A stretch of 64,000 bases of DNA from the NCBI RefSeq assembly GCF_003255815.1, contig NC_037686.1:55649888-55713887 (forward strand), written 5' to 3'. Below are positions 1 to 11,240 of the stretch, one piece after another (positions within the stretch are counted from its first letter, which is position 1; each line of letters opens with the position of its first letter). Made by a program: the position numbers and the translations under genes. The stretch comes from Theropithecus gelada. Its lineage: Eukaryota > Chordata > Mammalia > Primates > Cercopithecidae. Under the pieces are notes generated by a model. The model saw only the letters and a program-made list of their open reading frames with translations, was not told the origin of the DNA and did no database searches.

Positions 1-423
1 ACAGTATCTTACTGTCTAGATTTTACTCAAGGAATACTTAACTGATCAATTGAGTCAAATTATTCTAGTATAACAAGATTGAGGTTTCCAACATATCGAT
101 TTGTGTTATTAGATGTAATTACAAGGAACCCTTTAATATGACTTAGACATCTTTTACCCATATTTTGCCTCTTAACTTGAAGTGTAGTTCAGGAAGTCTG
201 CTGCCTTTTGTTAGCATGGTCTGCCACTTGTCCTTTAGGGATTGTGCTGTAGTTTTTAACTTTGAGGTTGTAATGATAAGCTTCGCTATCAATACTGTTC
301 TACTGAGGAGTCAAGGGCTTTTCTGGAAACCCTCACTTCACATTTTACACCCAGTGTTTTGGATAAAGAATCAAGGGCCCTTTGATCTAACAAGCCTACC
401 ATAGAATCTAAATGGAATGAAGG
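1..423. other. unique intron sequence
   Basis: AT-rich intronic DNA of the intron upstream of the first visible exon. I see no recognisable repeat, exon or RNA gene. Confidence 0.5.
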
Positions 424-734
424 GGCTGAGTGCAGTGGCTTACGCCTGTAATCCCAGCACTTTGGGAGGCCAAGGCAGATTGATCACCTGAGGTTGGGAG
501 CTCAAGACCAGCCTGGCCAACATGGTGAAACCCTGTCTCCACTAAAAATACAAAAAAAATTAGCCAGCCATGGTGGCAGGTGCCTGTAATCCCAGCTACG
601 TGGGAGGCTGAGGCAGGAGAATCACTTGAATCCAGGAGGCGGAGGTTGCAGTGAGCTGAGATGGTACCCCTGCACTCCAGCCTAGGCAATGAGAGCAAAA
701 TTCCATCTCAAAAAAAAAATAATAATAATAATAA
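424..734 (+). repeat. Alu (S-like), full length
   Basis: Starts with a diverged GGCTGAGTGCAGTGGC head and carries both monomers. It ends in an A run that continues as (AAT)n. A possible short target duplication, AAATGGAA, lies on both sides. Confidence 0.9.
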
Positions 735-2829
735 ATGGAACTATGGGTCTGAATGACGTGAATCCTGAGAAGATTGCTCTTATACCAATTCTGTAGTGAC
801 AAGAAAAGTTTGGAAATTTAGTATATGAGTTAATATATGAATATTTGGGTATATGAAGACTTCAAGGAGGCAGTGGGCAAGCTGAGTCTTTTAAGGGTAA
901 ATAGGTGTTCACCTTGCAGACAAGAAAAGTACATTCATTTCAAGAAGGATAGGTCAAGTATGTGCAGAGGCAGTTTGCAGAGATATCCTGTAAAGATCAT
1001 ATCACACAAGTCTGAGAAGTGTGAAAAAAAAAAAGAAATAAGAAGCTAAAGTAAATGAGTGCTGGCCAGTAAGTTTCCTGCTAGTTCCATTTCATTTTCT
1101 TGTAGAAATATGACTGTAAGTTACCCAGTATTATCATTAACTTTCCAATATAGTAATGGATTTGTTATGTAAAAAATTACCTTATGGAATCTTTGTTACA
1201 GTTAGAAGGCAGCAGTCTATGAAGTCAGAGAACTTATAAATTCTGCTTTGAATTTAGGGAGAAGGTAACATTTTGGATTGTATTAAGTTTTTTGTTACAC
1301 ATAAAATTAAGTCAGTAAAAAAATAACAGAATGATCTCTTTACAGATATAATTATACTTCCTCTATACCTGTCTTATTTCCACACTGCTAATCCCTTTTT
1401 TTTTTTTTTCTTTTTCCTGTAGCGGCTCTTGTTTCTGTAATCCTAGTTAATATATTCCTGAAGAAGAGGCTTTCACTTCAATTCTAAAGCTATTTCCGTT
1501 TAGAACTATTTAATTTTATTTTCTCTAAAGTTTTATAATCCAGTTGTAAACAAATGGCAAAAATACCTAGTTTGTTTACCATCTCATAACAAAAGAAGCA
1601 TGTTTTTGTGAAGCAGTGCTCATTTGTATAATTATACTATTACCATTTTAAATGCATCCAATGTACTTCCATCTTCCTTCCTCCTGTCTTCTCATCTCTT
1701 CCCCCTTTCTTTCTCCATCTGTGTTGAAATTAGCAGTTGTTGTTCTCACTGTCCAGCAAGGAGAGATGGGGAGAGGGAGGGAGGAAAGAGAGGACTCTTC
1801 TGTCCTTTCTTTGTGCCAGGCACCAGGCTCCATGTGGATTGCCACAACCTCAGCAAATGGAAATGTGTTCCTTGTGTGTTCTTGGTGGAACTCTGGAAAC
1901 ATTTTCCCAGGAGACCTTAAAGAACTTTGGTTGGGGTCTATACTTCTGTTATTAGTACTTTAAAATACTTGTGGGTTTGATCTGTATAAATGTTATCTTT
2001 AATAAAATAACTTCTAGGGTTCAAGAGAGGAACTTACAGTTACATTTTAAAGTTGTAAAATGTTGTTTTAATATTGGTAAGGGCCCATGTAAGGTAGTTG
2101 ACAAGAAGGGAATATTAATATTAACTACAGTATTCTAAAAGAATTGTGCCACCAGTTATTTGACATTTTCTTTGAAAACATTCTTTAGTTTAACCTTGAA
2201 TTCTAGTCTTCAACAACAAACGACTCTTAGTTCAGAGACTTAAGATTTGGAAAAGATCAGACTCTCACACCATCCCACCCATGTCTGTAGGCATTTCCAA
2301 CATCTGTAGTGTCTGATGTGACTGTTTTTCCGTATAGGTGAGCTGAAGTCTTTATTCCTATAGCTTTGACTCATTGACCCGAGTTTTTCTATCTGGTACA
2401 ATGCAAGAAAATTCGACTCCTTTTCCTATTTAATAACCTCTGAATATTGTTGAGTTACCAGGATCTGTGCCCTTGCACTGCCCTTTCTGCTCCTTAGCAG
2501 TCTATTTTCAGCAGAAGTATCCCTGGCAATTCCAACAATTCCTTCTGTCGCTTGGTTCTCAGATACTTTATCTCATAGCTTTTTTCCTGGGTGCTCTCTG
2601 ATTTGTTGACATCCTTGCAGATCTCATCTGATCAGCACAGAGTATGTGACCATTATTTTCATTACTTTAGACATTATGTCCAAAGTGAATTAGTTACCCT
2701 TTTGTGAGGTCAACCCTAAAAGAAAATATTTTTTTTTGCTCTTTTCCTTCCTCAACTTGTTGATATATTTTGTAAACAATATAATTATTTACTGTACCAA
2801 ATTGATACTATAGTGACAACAATAAAGCA
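735..2829. other. intron sequence without recognised features
   Basis: About 2 kb of AT-rich intron with scattered poly-T runs. Short overlapping open frames at 1624-1963 on both strands lack coding character or splice context. No repeat family was recognised with confidence. Confidence 0.4.
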
Positions 2830-2945
2830 CATAGTAGTAACTAACATTTTGGTAACTTTTACTATTTGGCAAGCACTGTGCAAGATACTTTGTAGTAGCC
2901 CCGTGAAGTAGGTGCTGATAACAATTCTATGAGGTTGGTTTTTTG
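2830..2945 (+). repeat. MIR, 5' part, split by an Alu
   Basis: The text resembles the MIR core: GTAACTAACATTTTGG, then GCAAGCACTGTGCAAGATAC and GAAGTAGGTGCTGAT. The element resumes after the AluJ at about 3262 with CCCCATTTTGCAGATGAGG. Confidence 0.7.
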
Positions 2946-2948
2946 TTG

Positions 2949-3252
2949 ATTTTTTTTTTTTTTTTTTTGAGTTGGGGTCTCGCTCTGTTGCTCAGGCTGC
3001 TGTGCAGTGGCATGATTACAGCTGATTGCAGCATTTGACCTTCCAGGCTCAAGTGATCCTCCCACCTCTGCCTCCTGAGTAGCCGGGACACAGGCATGCG
3101 CCACCACTCCCAGCTAATTTTTGTATTTTTTGTAGAGACGGGGTCTTGCCACGTTGCCCAGGCTGGCCTTGAGCTCCTGGGCTGAAGCAGTCCTTCCACC
3201 TTGGCCTCCCAAAGTACTGGGATAACAGGCACAAGCTACTGCGCCCAGACTG
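2949..3252 (-). repeat. Alu (J-like) inserted in a MIR
   Basis: Poly-T head at 2950-2968, then GAGTTGGGGTCTCGCTCTG, ending at TGCGCCCAGAC. The J-type wording GAGCTCCTGGGCTGAAGCAG is present. It divides a MIR element, which dates it as younger than that MIR. Confidence 0.85.
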
Positions 3253-3261
3253 TGGTTGGTT

Positions 3262-3540
3262 TTTAATACCAAAAGATATTAGCTTTTAGATATTATTATC
3301 CCCATTTTGCAGATGAGGGAACTGATATATAAAGTATTCAATTACTGCTTTATGCATTAGGTTCTACTACCTTATTCCTTTTACTTAATTATACTTCCAG
3401 TGTTTTACAGTGGTTGGAAGGGACTGAAAACAAAGATTTAAATAATAACTGAGATTTACTGAAAATATCTCAGTAAGGTACTTTATATACAGAGTTGGCA
3501 GCTGAATCCAGGCAGCCCAGTAGTATGACAAAGAGTAATT
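3262..3540 (+). repeat. MIR, 3' part, and a second MIR-like remnant
   Basis: ATTATTATCCCCATTTTGCA followed by GATGAGGGAACTGA is the conserved MIR centre. A weaker MIR-like stretch near 3440-3540 holds TTTACTGAAA and GCTGAATCCAGGCAGCCCAG. The boundary between the two is uncertain. Confidence 0.55.
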
Positions 3541-3862
3541 TCTCAAGCAGTCTGTTTATTGGAGTATGTTGCTAAAAGACGCTTGAGCATAGTCACTCTA
3601 CATCGCTCATTCATCTTAAATGATGACCAAGAGTTATTTAAGAAATGTGAGATGCTTTCTGAGTCATTCAAAGCAGACTGAATTGTTTTCAATGGCGAGG
3701 GAACTACTATTGTCTGATTCTTTGCAAACTGGTCAAATATTGATATATCAGGAACTTAGTATGTGTGATTAACCAGATATCTGTATCTGGTCATGTTATA
3801 TTTTAAAGTTAATTTCTTTTAATCTGAGGGTTTAGACCAATTTAAATATATATCTACCAGGT
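3541..3862. other. unique intron sequence
   Basis: Nothing recognisable between the MIR remnant and the next Alu. Confidence 0.4.
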
Positions 3863-4155
3863 GGCCGGGCGTGGTGGCTTACGCCTGTAATCCCACCACT
3901 TTGAAAGGCTGAGGCGGGTGGATCACCTGAGGTCAGGAGTTCGAGACCAGCCTGGCGAACATGGTGAAACCCCATCTCTACTAAAAATACAAAAATTAGC
4001 CAGGCATTGTAGCGCATGCCTGTAATCCCGGCTACTCAGGAGGCTGAGGCGCTGAGGCAGGAGAGTTGTTTGAATCCGGGAGGCTGAGCCAAGATCACAC
4101 CATTGCACTCCAGCCTGGGTGATAGATTGAGATTCTGTCTCAAAAAAAAAAAAAA
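3863..4155 (+). repeat. Alu (S-like)
   Basis: Begins GGCCGGGCGTGGTGGCTTAC and ends in a 14-A tail at 4142-4155. The right arm has a small duplication, GAGGCGCTGAGGCAGG. Confidence 0.9.
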
Positions 4156-4163
4156 ATCTAACA

Positions 4164-4290
4164 GGCATGGTGGATGGTGGTTCACACCTGTAATCCCAAC
4201 ACTTTGGGAGGCTGAGTGGGGAAGATCACTTGAGGCCAGGAGTTCAAGGCAAGCCTGGGCAACATAGCAAGGCCCTGTCTCTACAAAACA
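4164..4290 (+). repeat. Alu left monomer (J/FLAM-like)
   Basis: Only the left arm is present, from GGCATGGTGGATGGTGG to CCCTGTCTCTACAAAACA. It then runs directly into a long CA/TA microsatellite instead of a right arm. Confidence 0.75.
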
Positions 4291-4521
4291 ATATATACAC
4301 ACACACACACACACACACGTATGTATATATACATATATACATATATATACACACATATATATGTATATATNNNNNNTATGTATATATACATATATACATA
4401 TATATACACACATATATATGTATATATACATATATACGTATATATACACACACATATATGTATATATACATATATACACACACATATATATGTATGTATA
4501 TATATTGTTTTGTAGAGACAG

Positions 4522-4522
<1 letters not shown>
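4274..4522. repeat. inverted repeat enclosing the CA/TA microsatellite
   Basis: The left arm at 4274-4297 begins CCTGTCTCTACAAAACAATA. The right arm at 4499-4522 is its exact reverse complement over 24 nt. The right arm is therefore a minus-orientation copy of the end of the Alu left monomer. The spacer is CA/TA/TG microsatellite plus the N gap, itself largely self-complementary. Confidence 0.85.

Positions 4523-4568
<46 letters not shown>
4291..4568. repeat. compound microsatellite (CA)n/(TATG)n/(TA)n
   Basis: Blocks of CA, TATATACA, TATATGTA and pure TA alternate, with the longest TA run at 4525-4568. The short open frames that read through it are artefacts of periodic sequence. Confidence 0.95.
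4371..4376. other. assembly gap of six Ns
   Basis: Six undetermined bases inside the microsatellite, flanked by nearly identical TATGTATATATACATATAT units. The true gap length may differ from six. Confidence 0.98.
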
Positions 4569-4570
<2 letters not shown>

Positions 4571-4833
4571 TTTAAAGTTTAGTTCCCATTATGTACTTAG
4601 GATTTTTTGAGTCCACAGTATTTTTAACCCAGAGAATTAAATTTTCTACACCTGCTCTGAAGGGTTAAATTCTTCTACCCACTGGTCTAATTTATTATTT
4701 TATAAAGCAGGAAATAGTGGAATAATTGGAAAAACAATCTATGAATTCTGTATTAAACATACTGAATTCTTGTGTATTAGACTTGGAACTTAAACATCAA
4801 ATTTTTTTTTTTTTGTATTTTAAAAACAAAAGA

Positions 4834-5141
4834 GGCCGGTTGTGGTGGCTCACGCCTGTAATCCCAGCACTTTGGGAGGCTGAGGCAGGTGGATCACAAG
4901 GTCAGGAGTTCGAGACCAGCCTGGCCAACATGCTGAGACCCCCATCTCTACTAAAAATACAAAAATTAGCCGGGTGTGGTGGCAGGCACCTGTAATCCCA
5001 GCTGCTCACGTGGCTGGTGGCTGAGGCAGGAGAATTGCTTGAACTCGCAAGGTGGAGGTTGCAGTAAGCCGAGATTGCACTACTGCACTGCAGGCTGGGT
5101 GACAGAGCAAGACTCCATCTCGGGGAGAAAAAAACAAACAA
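4834..5141 (+). repeat. Alu (S-like)
   Basis: Head GGCCGGTTGTGGTGGCTCAC, two monomers, and an end at GACTCCATCTCGGGGAGAAA with an interrupted A tail. The tail contains ACAAACAAG. Confidence 0.9.
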
Positions 5142-6190
5142 GTAGTTCATTTCTAATAGTAAAACCACTTGAATAGTATTTGTATTATGTATTTTAATAG
5201 AAAGCTAGAATGTAAGTTCTTCGTGGTTCATTTCTCCTTTGTTAAGGCGATGTCACCTTTGGGGAAATGCTGCCATGATGTTCAGAAACATTCTCAGGTA
5301 GTAACATTTGAAAGAGATTGTTTATACATATTTTGCCAATAAGGAACTCAGGAAGGAACTCTGAGTTCAGATTTGATCTCCACCCAAGCTGAACTCTATT
5401 TTTTTGTTGTTACTGAGAAACACAATGGGGTTTGTGTGTGGGGGAGGGAGATAACTGCTAGAGGGACACCGGTGGCTCATGATTTTGGAAAGCTGTTGGT
5501 GACATCTCCTCTGACCCTATACAGTTGCTTCTGACTCCTAAAGAGTCAGGTGCCAGGTCCACATTTTCACTTTTGGTTGCATGATGAGTTCACTGGACAA
5601 ATGTAGCAGAAGTGTCTGTGAATACGTGGCTCATTTTGTCAAGGGAGGGGACTGTGTTGGCACTGATGCTGTCGACGTGGAGCTCTGAGGATTGTTCTTG
5701 GCCTTGTGTGTGCTCTCACTGCATCCTCTTCAGTGAATCATAGTTATTTAGATGTGTGTGTCCTCAAGAGGCTAAGCTTTCGGAGACAAAGACTGCATCT
5801 CTCCAGTACCTGGTACGGTTCCTGGTTCATAAAAGGCAAATAACGAATGTATATTGAATGATTCACTCAGGTTAGCTTGATGGCCCCACGCGTGCTGCCT
5901 CCTCATTCCCATCCCCTCACCTCTGCTGGCAGAGAGAGCTGGGGATACCTTGGAGGATCTCTTGATCTGGAGTTCTCTTGATTGACTTTTTAAATATTGT
6001 TGCAGCTTGGTCCTCGAACAGTGAGCCAGGGATTTTGTTTCGTTTTGTTTTCTTCCCCAGCCTGCAGTTCTCGCCATACTCTTATTTTTGGGTCTTTTAA
6101 CTATATTTTAACAGGTACCTCATAGCCCATCATTTTAAAATCATAGATCCTACTTCTCCCAAATGCTCTTGCCCTCATAGAATACCATCT
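5142..6190. other. unique intron sequence, with an L2-like end near 5780-5880
   Basis: Mostly non-repetitive and relatively GC-balanced. A stretch near 5780-5880 (CCTGGTTCATAAAAGGCAAA, then TATTGAATGATTCACT) resembles the 3' end of L2. A 7-bp hairpin, CTGACTCCTAAAGAGTCAG, lies near 5530. No exon was found. Confidence 0.4.
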
Positions 6191-6193
6191 CTC

Positions 6194-6493
6194 TTATTTA
6201 TTTATTTATTTATGAGACGGAGTCTCGCTGTGTCGCCCAGGCTGGAGTGCAGTGGTGCGATCTTGGCTCACTGCAAGCTCCGCCTCCCGGGTTCAAGCGA
6301 TTCTCTTGCCTCAGTCTCCTGAGTAGCTGGGATTACAGGTGTGCGCCACCACACTCAGCTAATTTTTGTATTTTTAGTAGAGATGGAGTTTCACCATATT
6401 GGCCAGACTAGTCTCAAACTCCTGACCGCATGATCTGCCCGCCTCGGCCTCCCAAAGTGCTGGGATTACAGGTGTGAGCCACTATGCCCGGCC
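6194..6493 (-). repeat. Alu (S/Y-like)
   Basis: The (TTTA)n tail leads into TGAGACGGAGTCTCGCTGTG and the element ends ATGCCCGGCC. The target duplication CCATCTCTC sits on both sides. Confidence 0.92.
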
Positions 6494-6597
6494 CATCTCT
6501 CATAGCCTGCCTGGATTTTCCTGTTGTCTTCATTGATTTGCTATGTCATTACCTCGAATCATTTTAAATGTTGTATAATTTGTGTAATCTTCTTTTC

Positions 6598-6892
6598 TTT
6601 TTTTCTGAGACAAGATCTCCCCCTGTCACCCGTGCTGGAGGGCAGCGGCACAATCATAGTTCACTGCAGCTTCAAGCTTCTGAGCTCAAGGGTTCCTCCC
6701 ACCTCAGCTTCCCATGGAGCTGGGACTCTAGGCACGTGCCACCACACCTGGCCAATTTTTTAATTTAACTTTGTAGAGATAGGGTCTTGCTCTGTTGTCC
6801 GGGCTGGTCTCAACCTCCTGGACTGAAGTGGTTCTCCTGCCTCAGCCTCCCAAAGTGTAGAGATTACAGGCATGAGCCACTGTGCCTGGCCC
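6598..6892 (-). repeat. Alu (J-like)
   Basis: Diverged, with CTGAGACAAGATCTCCCCC at the start, CCTCCTGGACTGAAGTGG in the right arm and TGTGCCTGGCC at the end. Confidence 0.85.
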
Positions 6893-6981
6893 ATATTTTA
6901 TTTCTTATATATCTTTAAGTATAAAACTGGTAGCTTTGATATGCTTTTATTGGAACATTATGAAGATATATGACGTAATTA

Positions 6982-7256
6982 ATTTTTTTTTTTTGAGACG
7001 GAGTCTTGCTCAGTGCCACAGGCTAGAGTGCAGTGGCGCGATCTGCCTCCTGGGTTCACACCATTCTCCTGCCTCAGCCTCCCAAGTAGCTGGGACTACA
7101 GGTGCCCGCCACCACGCCCAGCTAATTTTTTGTATTTTTAGTAGAGACGGCGTTTCACCGTATTAGCCAGGATGGTCTCAATCTCCTGACCTCATGATCC
7201 GCCTGCCTCGGCCTCCCAAAGTGCTGGGATTACAAGCATGAGCCACTGCGCCCAGC
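6982..7256 (-). repeat. Alu (Y-like) with internal deletion
   Basis: The segment normally found between the CGCGATC box and GCCTCCTGGG is missing, about 20 bases of the left arm. The target duplication GA(C/T)GTAATTAAT flanks the element. Confidence 0.9.
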
Positions 7257-7404
7257 TGATGTAATTAATGTTATAGGAATGTTTTCTGCATCTGTTGTTA
7301 AATAGGTTAGTATAAGAGCAAAAGATGAGATGTCATTATGAAAAGCTTTGAGGTCGAGCTAAAGCATTTCTATAGTGTGTGTGTTTGTTTATTTGTCTGT
7401 TTGT

Positions 7405-7695
7405 TTGTTTTGAGACTGAGTCTCCCTCTGTTGCCCAGGCTGGAGTGCAGTGGCGTGATCTCAGCTCACTGCAACCTCCAGCTCTTCGGTTCAAGCGATT
7501 CTTCTGCCTCAGCCTCCCAAGTAGCTGGGATTACAGTCATGTGCCACCACGCCTGGCTAATTTTGGTGTTTTTAATAGAGGCAGGATTCCACCATATTGG
7601 CCAGGCTGGTCTCAAGCTCCTGACCTCAGGTGATCCATCCACCTCAACCTTCCAAACTGCTGGGATTACAGGCGTAAACCACCACACCCATTTAG
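7405..7695 (-). repeat. Alu (S-like)
   Basis: Preceded by a TTTG-rich tail. It runs from GAGACTGAGTCTCCCTCTG to ACCACACCCATTTAG. It lies head to tail with the next Alu. Confidence 0.88.
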
Positions 7696-7704
7696 TTGTA
7701 TTGT

Positions 7705-8009
7705 GTTTTGTTTTGTTTTGTTTTTTGTTTGAGACAGAATTTTGCTCTGGTGCCCAGGCTGGAGTGCAGTGGCACAATCTTGGCTCACTGCAACCTCGAC
7801 CTCCTGGGCTTAGGCAGTCCTCCACCTCAGCCCCGAGTAGCTAGAACTATAGACGTTCACTACCACCCTTGCTAATTTTTTTATTTTTTGTAGAGATGGT
7901 GTTTCACCATGTCGCCCAGGCTGGTCTTGAACTTCTGAAGTCAAGTGATCTGCCCGCCTTGGCCTCCTAAAGTGCTGGGATTATAGGCATGAGTCACCAC
8001 ACCCATCCT
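7705..8009 (-). repeat. Alu (S/J-like)
   Basis: (GTTTT)n tail, then GAGACAGAATTTTGCTCTGG, ending CACCACACCCATCC. Confidence 0.88.
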
Positions 8010-8374
8010 TCTATAGAATTTCTTTAAAGAAATGATTGCGTGTTGTGAAGCAGTGGAAATTAAAATGTTTGTTAAAATTCAAGGTTTTGTTTGATATAAA
8101 ATAGTATAAAATTGTATTGATAAAGATAAAATTGAAACAAGTAGAGTTGTTAGAATGCTTAACTGATAAATATTAATAAACTCTATTCTAAATTTATATT
8201 CTCCTACCTCATGTCTTCCCAAAGCATTCTTTGGGAGATGAGAATTAAAAGTAGGTCAGCTGAGGTTAAGAATTGTTTATAATTCTTATTCCCCAGAGAC
8301 TATCCCTGTAGCCAGAAGCATAATTTCCCAAGCCACTGAAGACTACACTAGAGCAATTAATGACTCATAATGCT
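8010..8374. other. unique intron sequence
   Basis: AT-rich, with no recognised repeat or exon. Confidence 0.4.
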
Positions 8375-8727
8375 GGTTGACAGCAGCTTTTTTTGTTTGT
8401 TTGTTTGTTTGTTTGTTTTTGGTGAGACGGAGTCTGGCTGTATCACCAGGCTGGAGTGCAGTGGTGCAGTGCAGTGGCATAATCTCAGCTCACTGCAACC
8501 TCTGCCTCCTGGGTTCAAGCGATTCTCCTGCCTCAGTCTTTCGAGTAGCTGGGACTATAGGTGTGCGCCACCATGCCCAGCTAATTTTTGTATTTTTAGT
8601 AGAGATAGGGTTTCACCATGTTTACCAGGATGGTCTTGATCTCTTGACCTCGTGATCCACCCGCCTTGGCCTCCCGAAGTGCTGGGATTGCAGGCGTGAG
8701 CCACCATGCCTGGCAGGTTGACAGCAG
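8375..8727 (-). repeat. Alu with perfect 12-bp target duplication
   Basis: GGTTGACAGCAG is present at 8375-8386 and again at 8716-8727. The element between has a (GTTT)n tail and a small internal duplication, GTGCAGTGCAGTGG. Confidence 0.95.
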
Positions 8728-9404
8728 TCTTTTACTTCACACAAGCAGAATTATTTGTGCTATTTTAGCTGCTTTGACCAAACATTTTAGAGTCATTCTG
8801 GTTAATTTTGAGCATGCTGTGCACATAATAAGGATAAATACAACTTGACTAAAGTATAGAGGGGACAAAAAACATCACATGAATGTTACTGTGAACTTTC
8901 CCTTGCCTGTGAAAGATGATTATCCACTAAATGAACCATAAGGAGTAGTGGGAATGATGTAGTACAGTCCTCTTGCAAGGGAAGATGAGAATTTTGAAAG
9001 CATGGCAGGGATAGGGTAAGGATAGGACAGATAGATTGGTTAGAAATGCAACCCAGCCACACTCGGAGGAGGGACATTTTTGTCATAAGGGTCCTAATAA
9101 TAGGCAAAGAAATGACTTAAGAAAGTGTCAAGCTGAGTAATATGTTAGCAATGTGTGGCCACCCATTGAGTCATCTGAAAATTTTGTTGTTCACATTAGC
9201 ATTTTTTAAGAGTGCAGTGTTCTTTAGAGGAAATATTTTGAGGACCAAATGATCCCTCCTTCCCCCATGTATATTTACAAGTCATTTGGGAAAAAAAGAG
9301 ACAACATGAGCAGGTAGTTGGAAATTATGTTCATTTTGATGTATCTCTCAGAGTGTGTCCATCGTGATAGAAAAGTCCCGTTTAATTTACTAACTCAGCC
9401 TTAT
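8728..9404. other. unique intron sequence
   Basis: No recognised repeat. An open frame on the - strand at 8886-9107 has no coding features and no splice context. Confidence 0.4.
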
Positions 9405-9730
9405 TTTTTTTTCTTTTTCTTTTTTGTTGTTGTTTTGTTTTGTTTTTGAGATGGAGACTTGCTCTTGTTGCCCAGGCTGGAGTGCAGTGGCACAGTCTTG
9501 GCTCACTGCAACGTCTGCCTCTCGAGTTCAAGCGATTCTCCTACCTCAGCCTCCTGAGTAGCTGAGATTACATGTGCCTGCCACCTCACCCGGCTAATTT
9601 TTGTATTTTCAGTAGAGATGGAGTTTCCCCATGTTGGCCAGGCTGGTCTCAAACTCCTGACCTCAAGTGATCTGCTCCCCTTGGCCCCACAAAGTGCTGG
9701 GATTACAGATGTGAGCCACTGCCCCCAGCA
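9405..9730 (-). repeat. Alu (S-like)
   Basis: Mixed T-rich tail, (GTTGTT) then GTTTTG, followed by GAGATGGAGACTTGCTC. Ends CACTGCCCCCAGC. Confidence 0.9.
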
Positions 9731-9999
9731 TGTTATTGTTAATACAGGCTGAAACTGACTTTCGATGCCACAGATACCTTCAACTAATCACAACTTGAAT
9801 CTATTCATTTGTAGTTCATTGATGGTCTGGCTGATTGCAGTTTATCCGTGTAATTGCTCAAGATGACGAGAGCATTGGCTTATATCTCGTAGACTTTTTT
9901 GTTTTACAGACTTTTATTGCTTGCAGTGGTAGACGTTGCTGTGGGGATACTTGGTCTACAGAGCCTCTCCTTTTTTTTTAAATGAATAAAATGGTATTA

Positions 10000-10145
10000 C
10001 TGCAGCAACTTGTTGAGGTGATCAGGGCAGGTGTTACTTAGTCTACTTTAGAGATAAGGAAACTGAAGGACAGGTAAGGGAAGTGACTTATTCAAAGTCA
10101 CGTTGCTAGTAAGTAGGACTGTTCCTACCTACCCCACATACTGTT
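10000..10145 (+). repeat. MIR fragment
   Basis: Contains TTTAGAGATAAGGAAACTGA and CAAAGTCACGTTGCTAGTAA, the conserved MIR centre and 3' half. Confidence 0.65.
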
Positions 10146-10697
10146 CAGCTGGTGCCCTTTCTCCTGTATGTCAAGTTGTGTGGACCTCACCTTTGTGCCT
10201 TCAACTGTCTTGTCTGTGGTTATAAGTACAGTAGCTTTTGCCAAAAAGGAATTTATATTCTAATTATGAGATCCTTTAGAAGCTTTCTGTACCAAAGATC
10301 TGAGGCACCTTCTATGTATGCTTATTTCACTTCCCAAATTTCTATAACCTCTTATACTTTTCCTGTAACCTTTAAAATTTTGATCAGGTGCTCACTGGAT
10401 GGCACCACCGTTGCCCAGTTGGATAAGTTGTGTGGGATTGGAGTGGGCAGAGCCTATGATGTCAAGGAATGATGCCCCATGGGGATTCACCCCTCCTCCA
10501 AAATCTGTATTTGGTCAGCAGATGGTCTCTATTGCTTCTCCCGAGGAGGACTCACTGTCTCTGACCACCTCGTCTTCATTTCTAAGGCTTAAACGTATCC
10601 TGAGGAGTACATCTAATTTTCTTTGCTCTAGTTATGTTATTTTATGATGGGGATTAGAGGAGCCTCCCTTCTGGTGAGATCTGAACTTTATTCCAAG
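10146..10697. other. intron sequence, unassigned
   Basis: Somewhat more GC-rich than its surroundings. Open frames of 106 and 82 codons overlap here in different frames, but neither resembles a known domain or fits the PHLPP1 splice pattern. Confidence 0.35.
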
Positions 10698-10756
10698 TCT
10701 TGACCTAATGGCATAGAGTTAATAGTACAGGCTCTTGTTCAAACTCTAGTCCTGTT
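10698..10756 (-). repeat. MIR, part 1, split by an Alu
   Basis: AGTACAGGCTCTTGTTCAAA then CTCTAGTCCTGTTACTTT reads as the reverse complement of the MIR 3' half. It resumes after the Alu. Confidence 0.6.
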
Positions 10757-11055
10757 ACTTTTTTTTGGGGGGGGATACAGTTTCACTCTTGTCACCCAAG
10801 CTGGAGTGTAATGGCTCAATCTTGGTTCACTGCAACCTCCGCCTCCCGGTTTCAAGTGATTCTCCTGCCTTAGCCTCCCGAGTAGCTGGAATTACAGGCA
10901 CCCACCTCCATGCCAGGTTAATTTTTGTATTTTTAGTAGAGACAGGGTTTCACCATGTTGGCCAGGCTGGTCTCAAACTCCTGACCTCAAATGATCCACC
11001 CACCTCAGCCTCCCATAGTGTTGGGATTACAGGTGTGAGCCGCTGCACCCAGCCT
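10757..11055 (-). repeat. Alu (S-like) inserted in a MIR
   Basis: Starts after TTTTTTTTGGGGGGGG, ends GCTGCACCCAGCC, and is flanked by TCCTGTTACTTT and TCCTGCTACTTT as a slightly diverged target duplication. Confidence 0.9.
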
Positions 11056-11240
11056 GATCCTGCTACTTTTTAAACAGGCCTTAGGCGCACACTCTGTGAC
11101 TCAGTTTAACCTTTACCTTTGAAACAAGGGTAAGTTCTTACTGCACAGAGTTGTTGTGAAGATTAAGCTAAATATTGTATCTTAAGCTCTCGGAAGAGTG
11201 CCTGTTACAAAGCACTACTTAAATGTTAACTATTATTATT
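11056..11240 (-). repeat. MIR, part 2
   Basis: TGTGACTCAGTTTAACCTTT, GAAACAAGGGTAAG and AGAGTTGTTGTGAAGATTAA match the reverse complement of the MIR core. Confidence 0.7.

Noticed and set aside
4230..4610. Long open frames full of Tyr and Ile on both strands
   Set aside because: They translate the CA/TA microsatellite and cross the N gap.
10152..10647. Two overlapping frames of 106 and 82 codons
   Set aside because: They are in different frames of the same DNA, with no recognised motif; neither joins the PHLPP1 exons.
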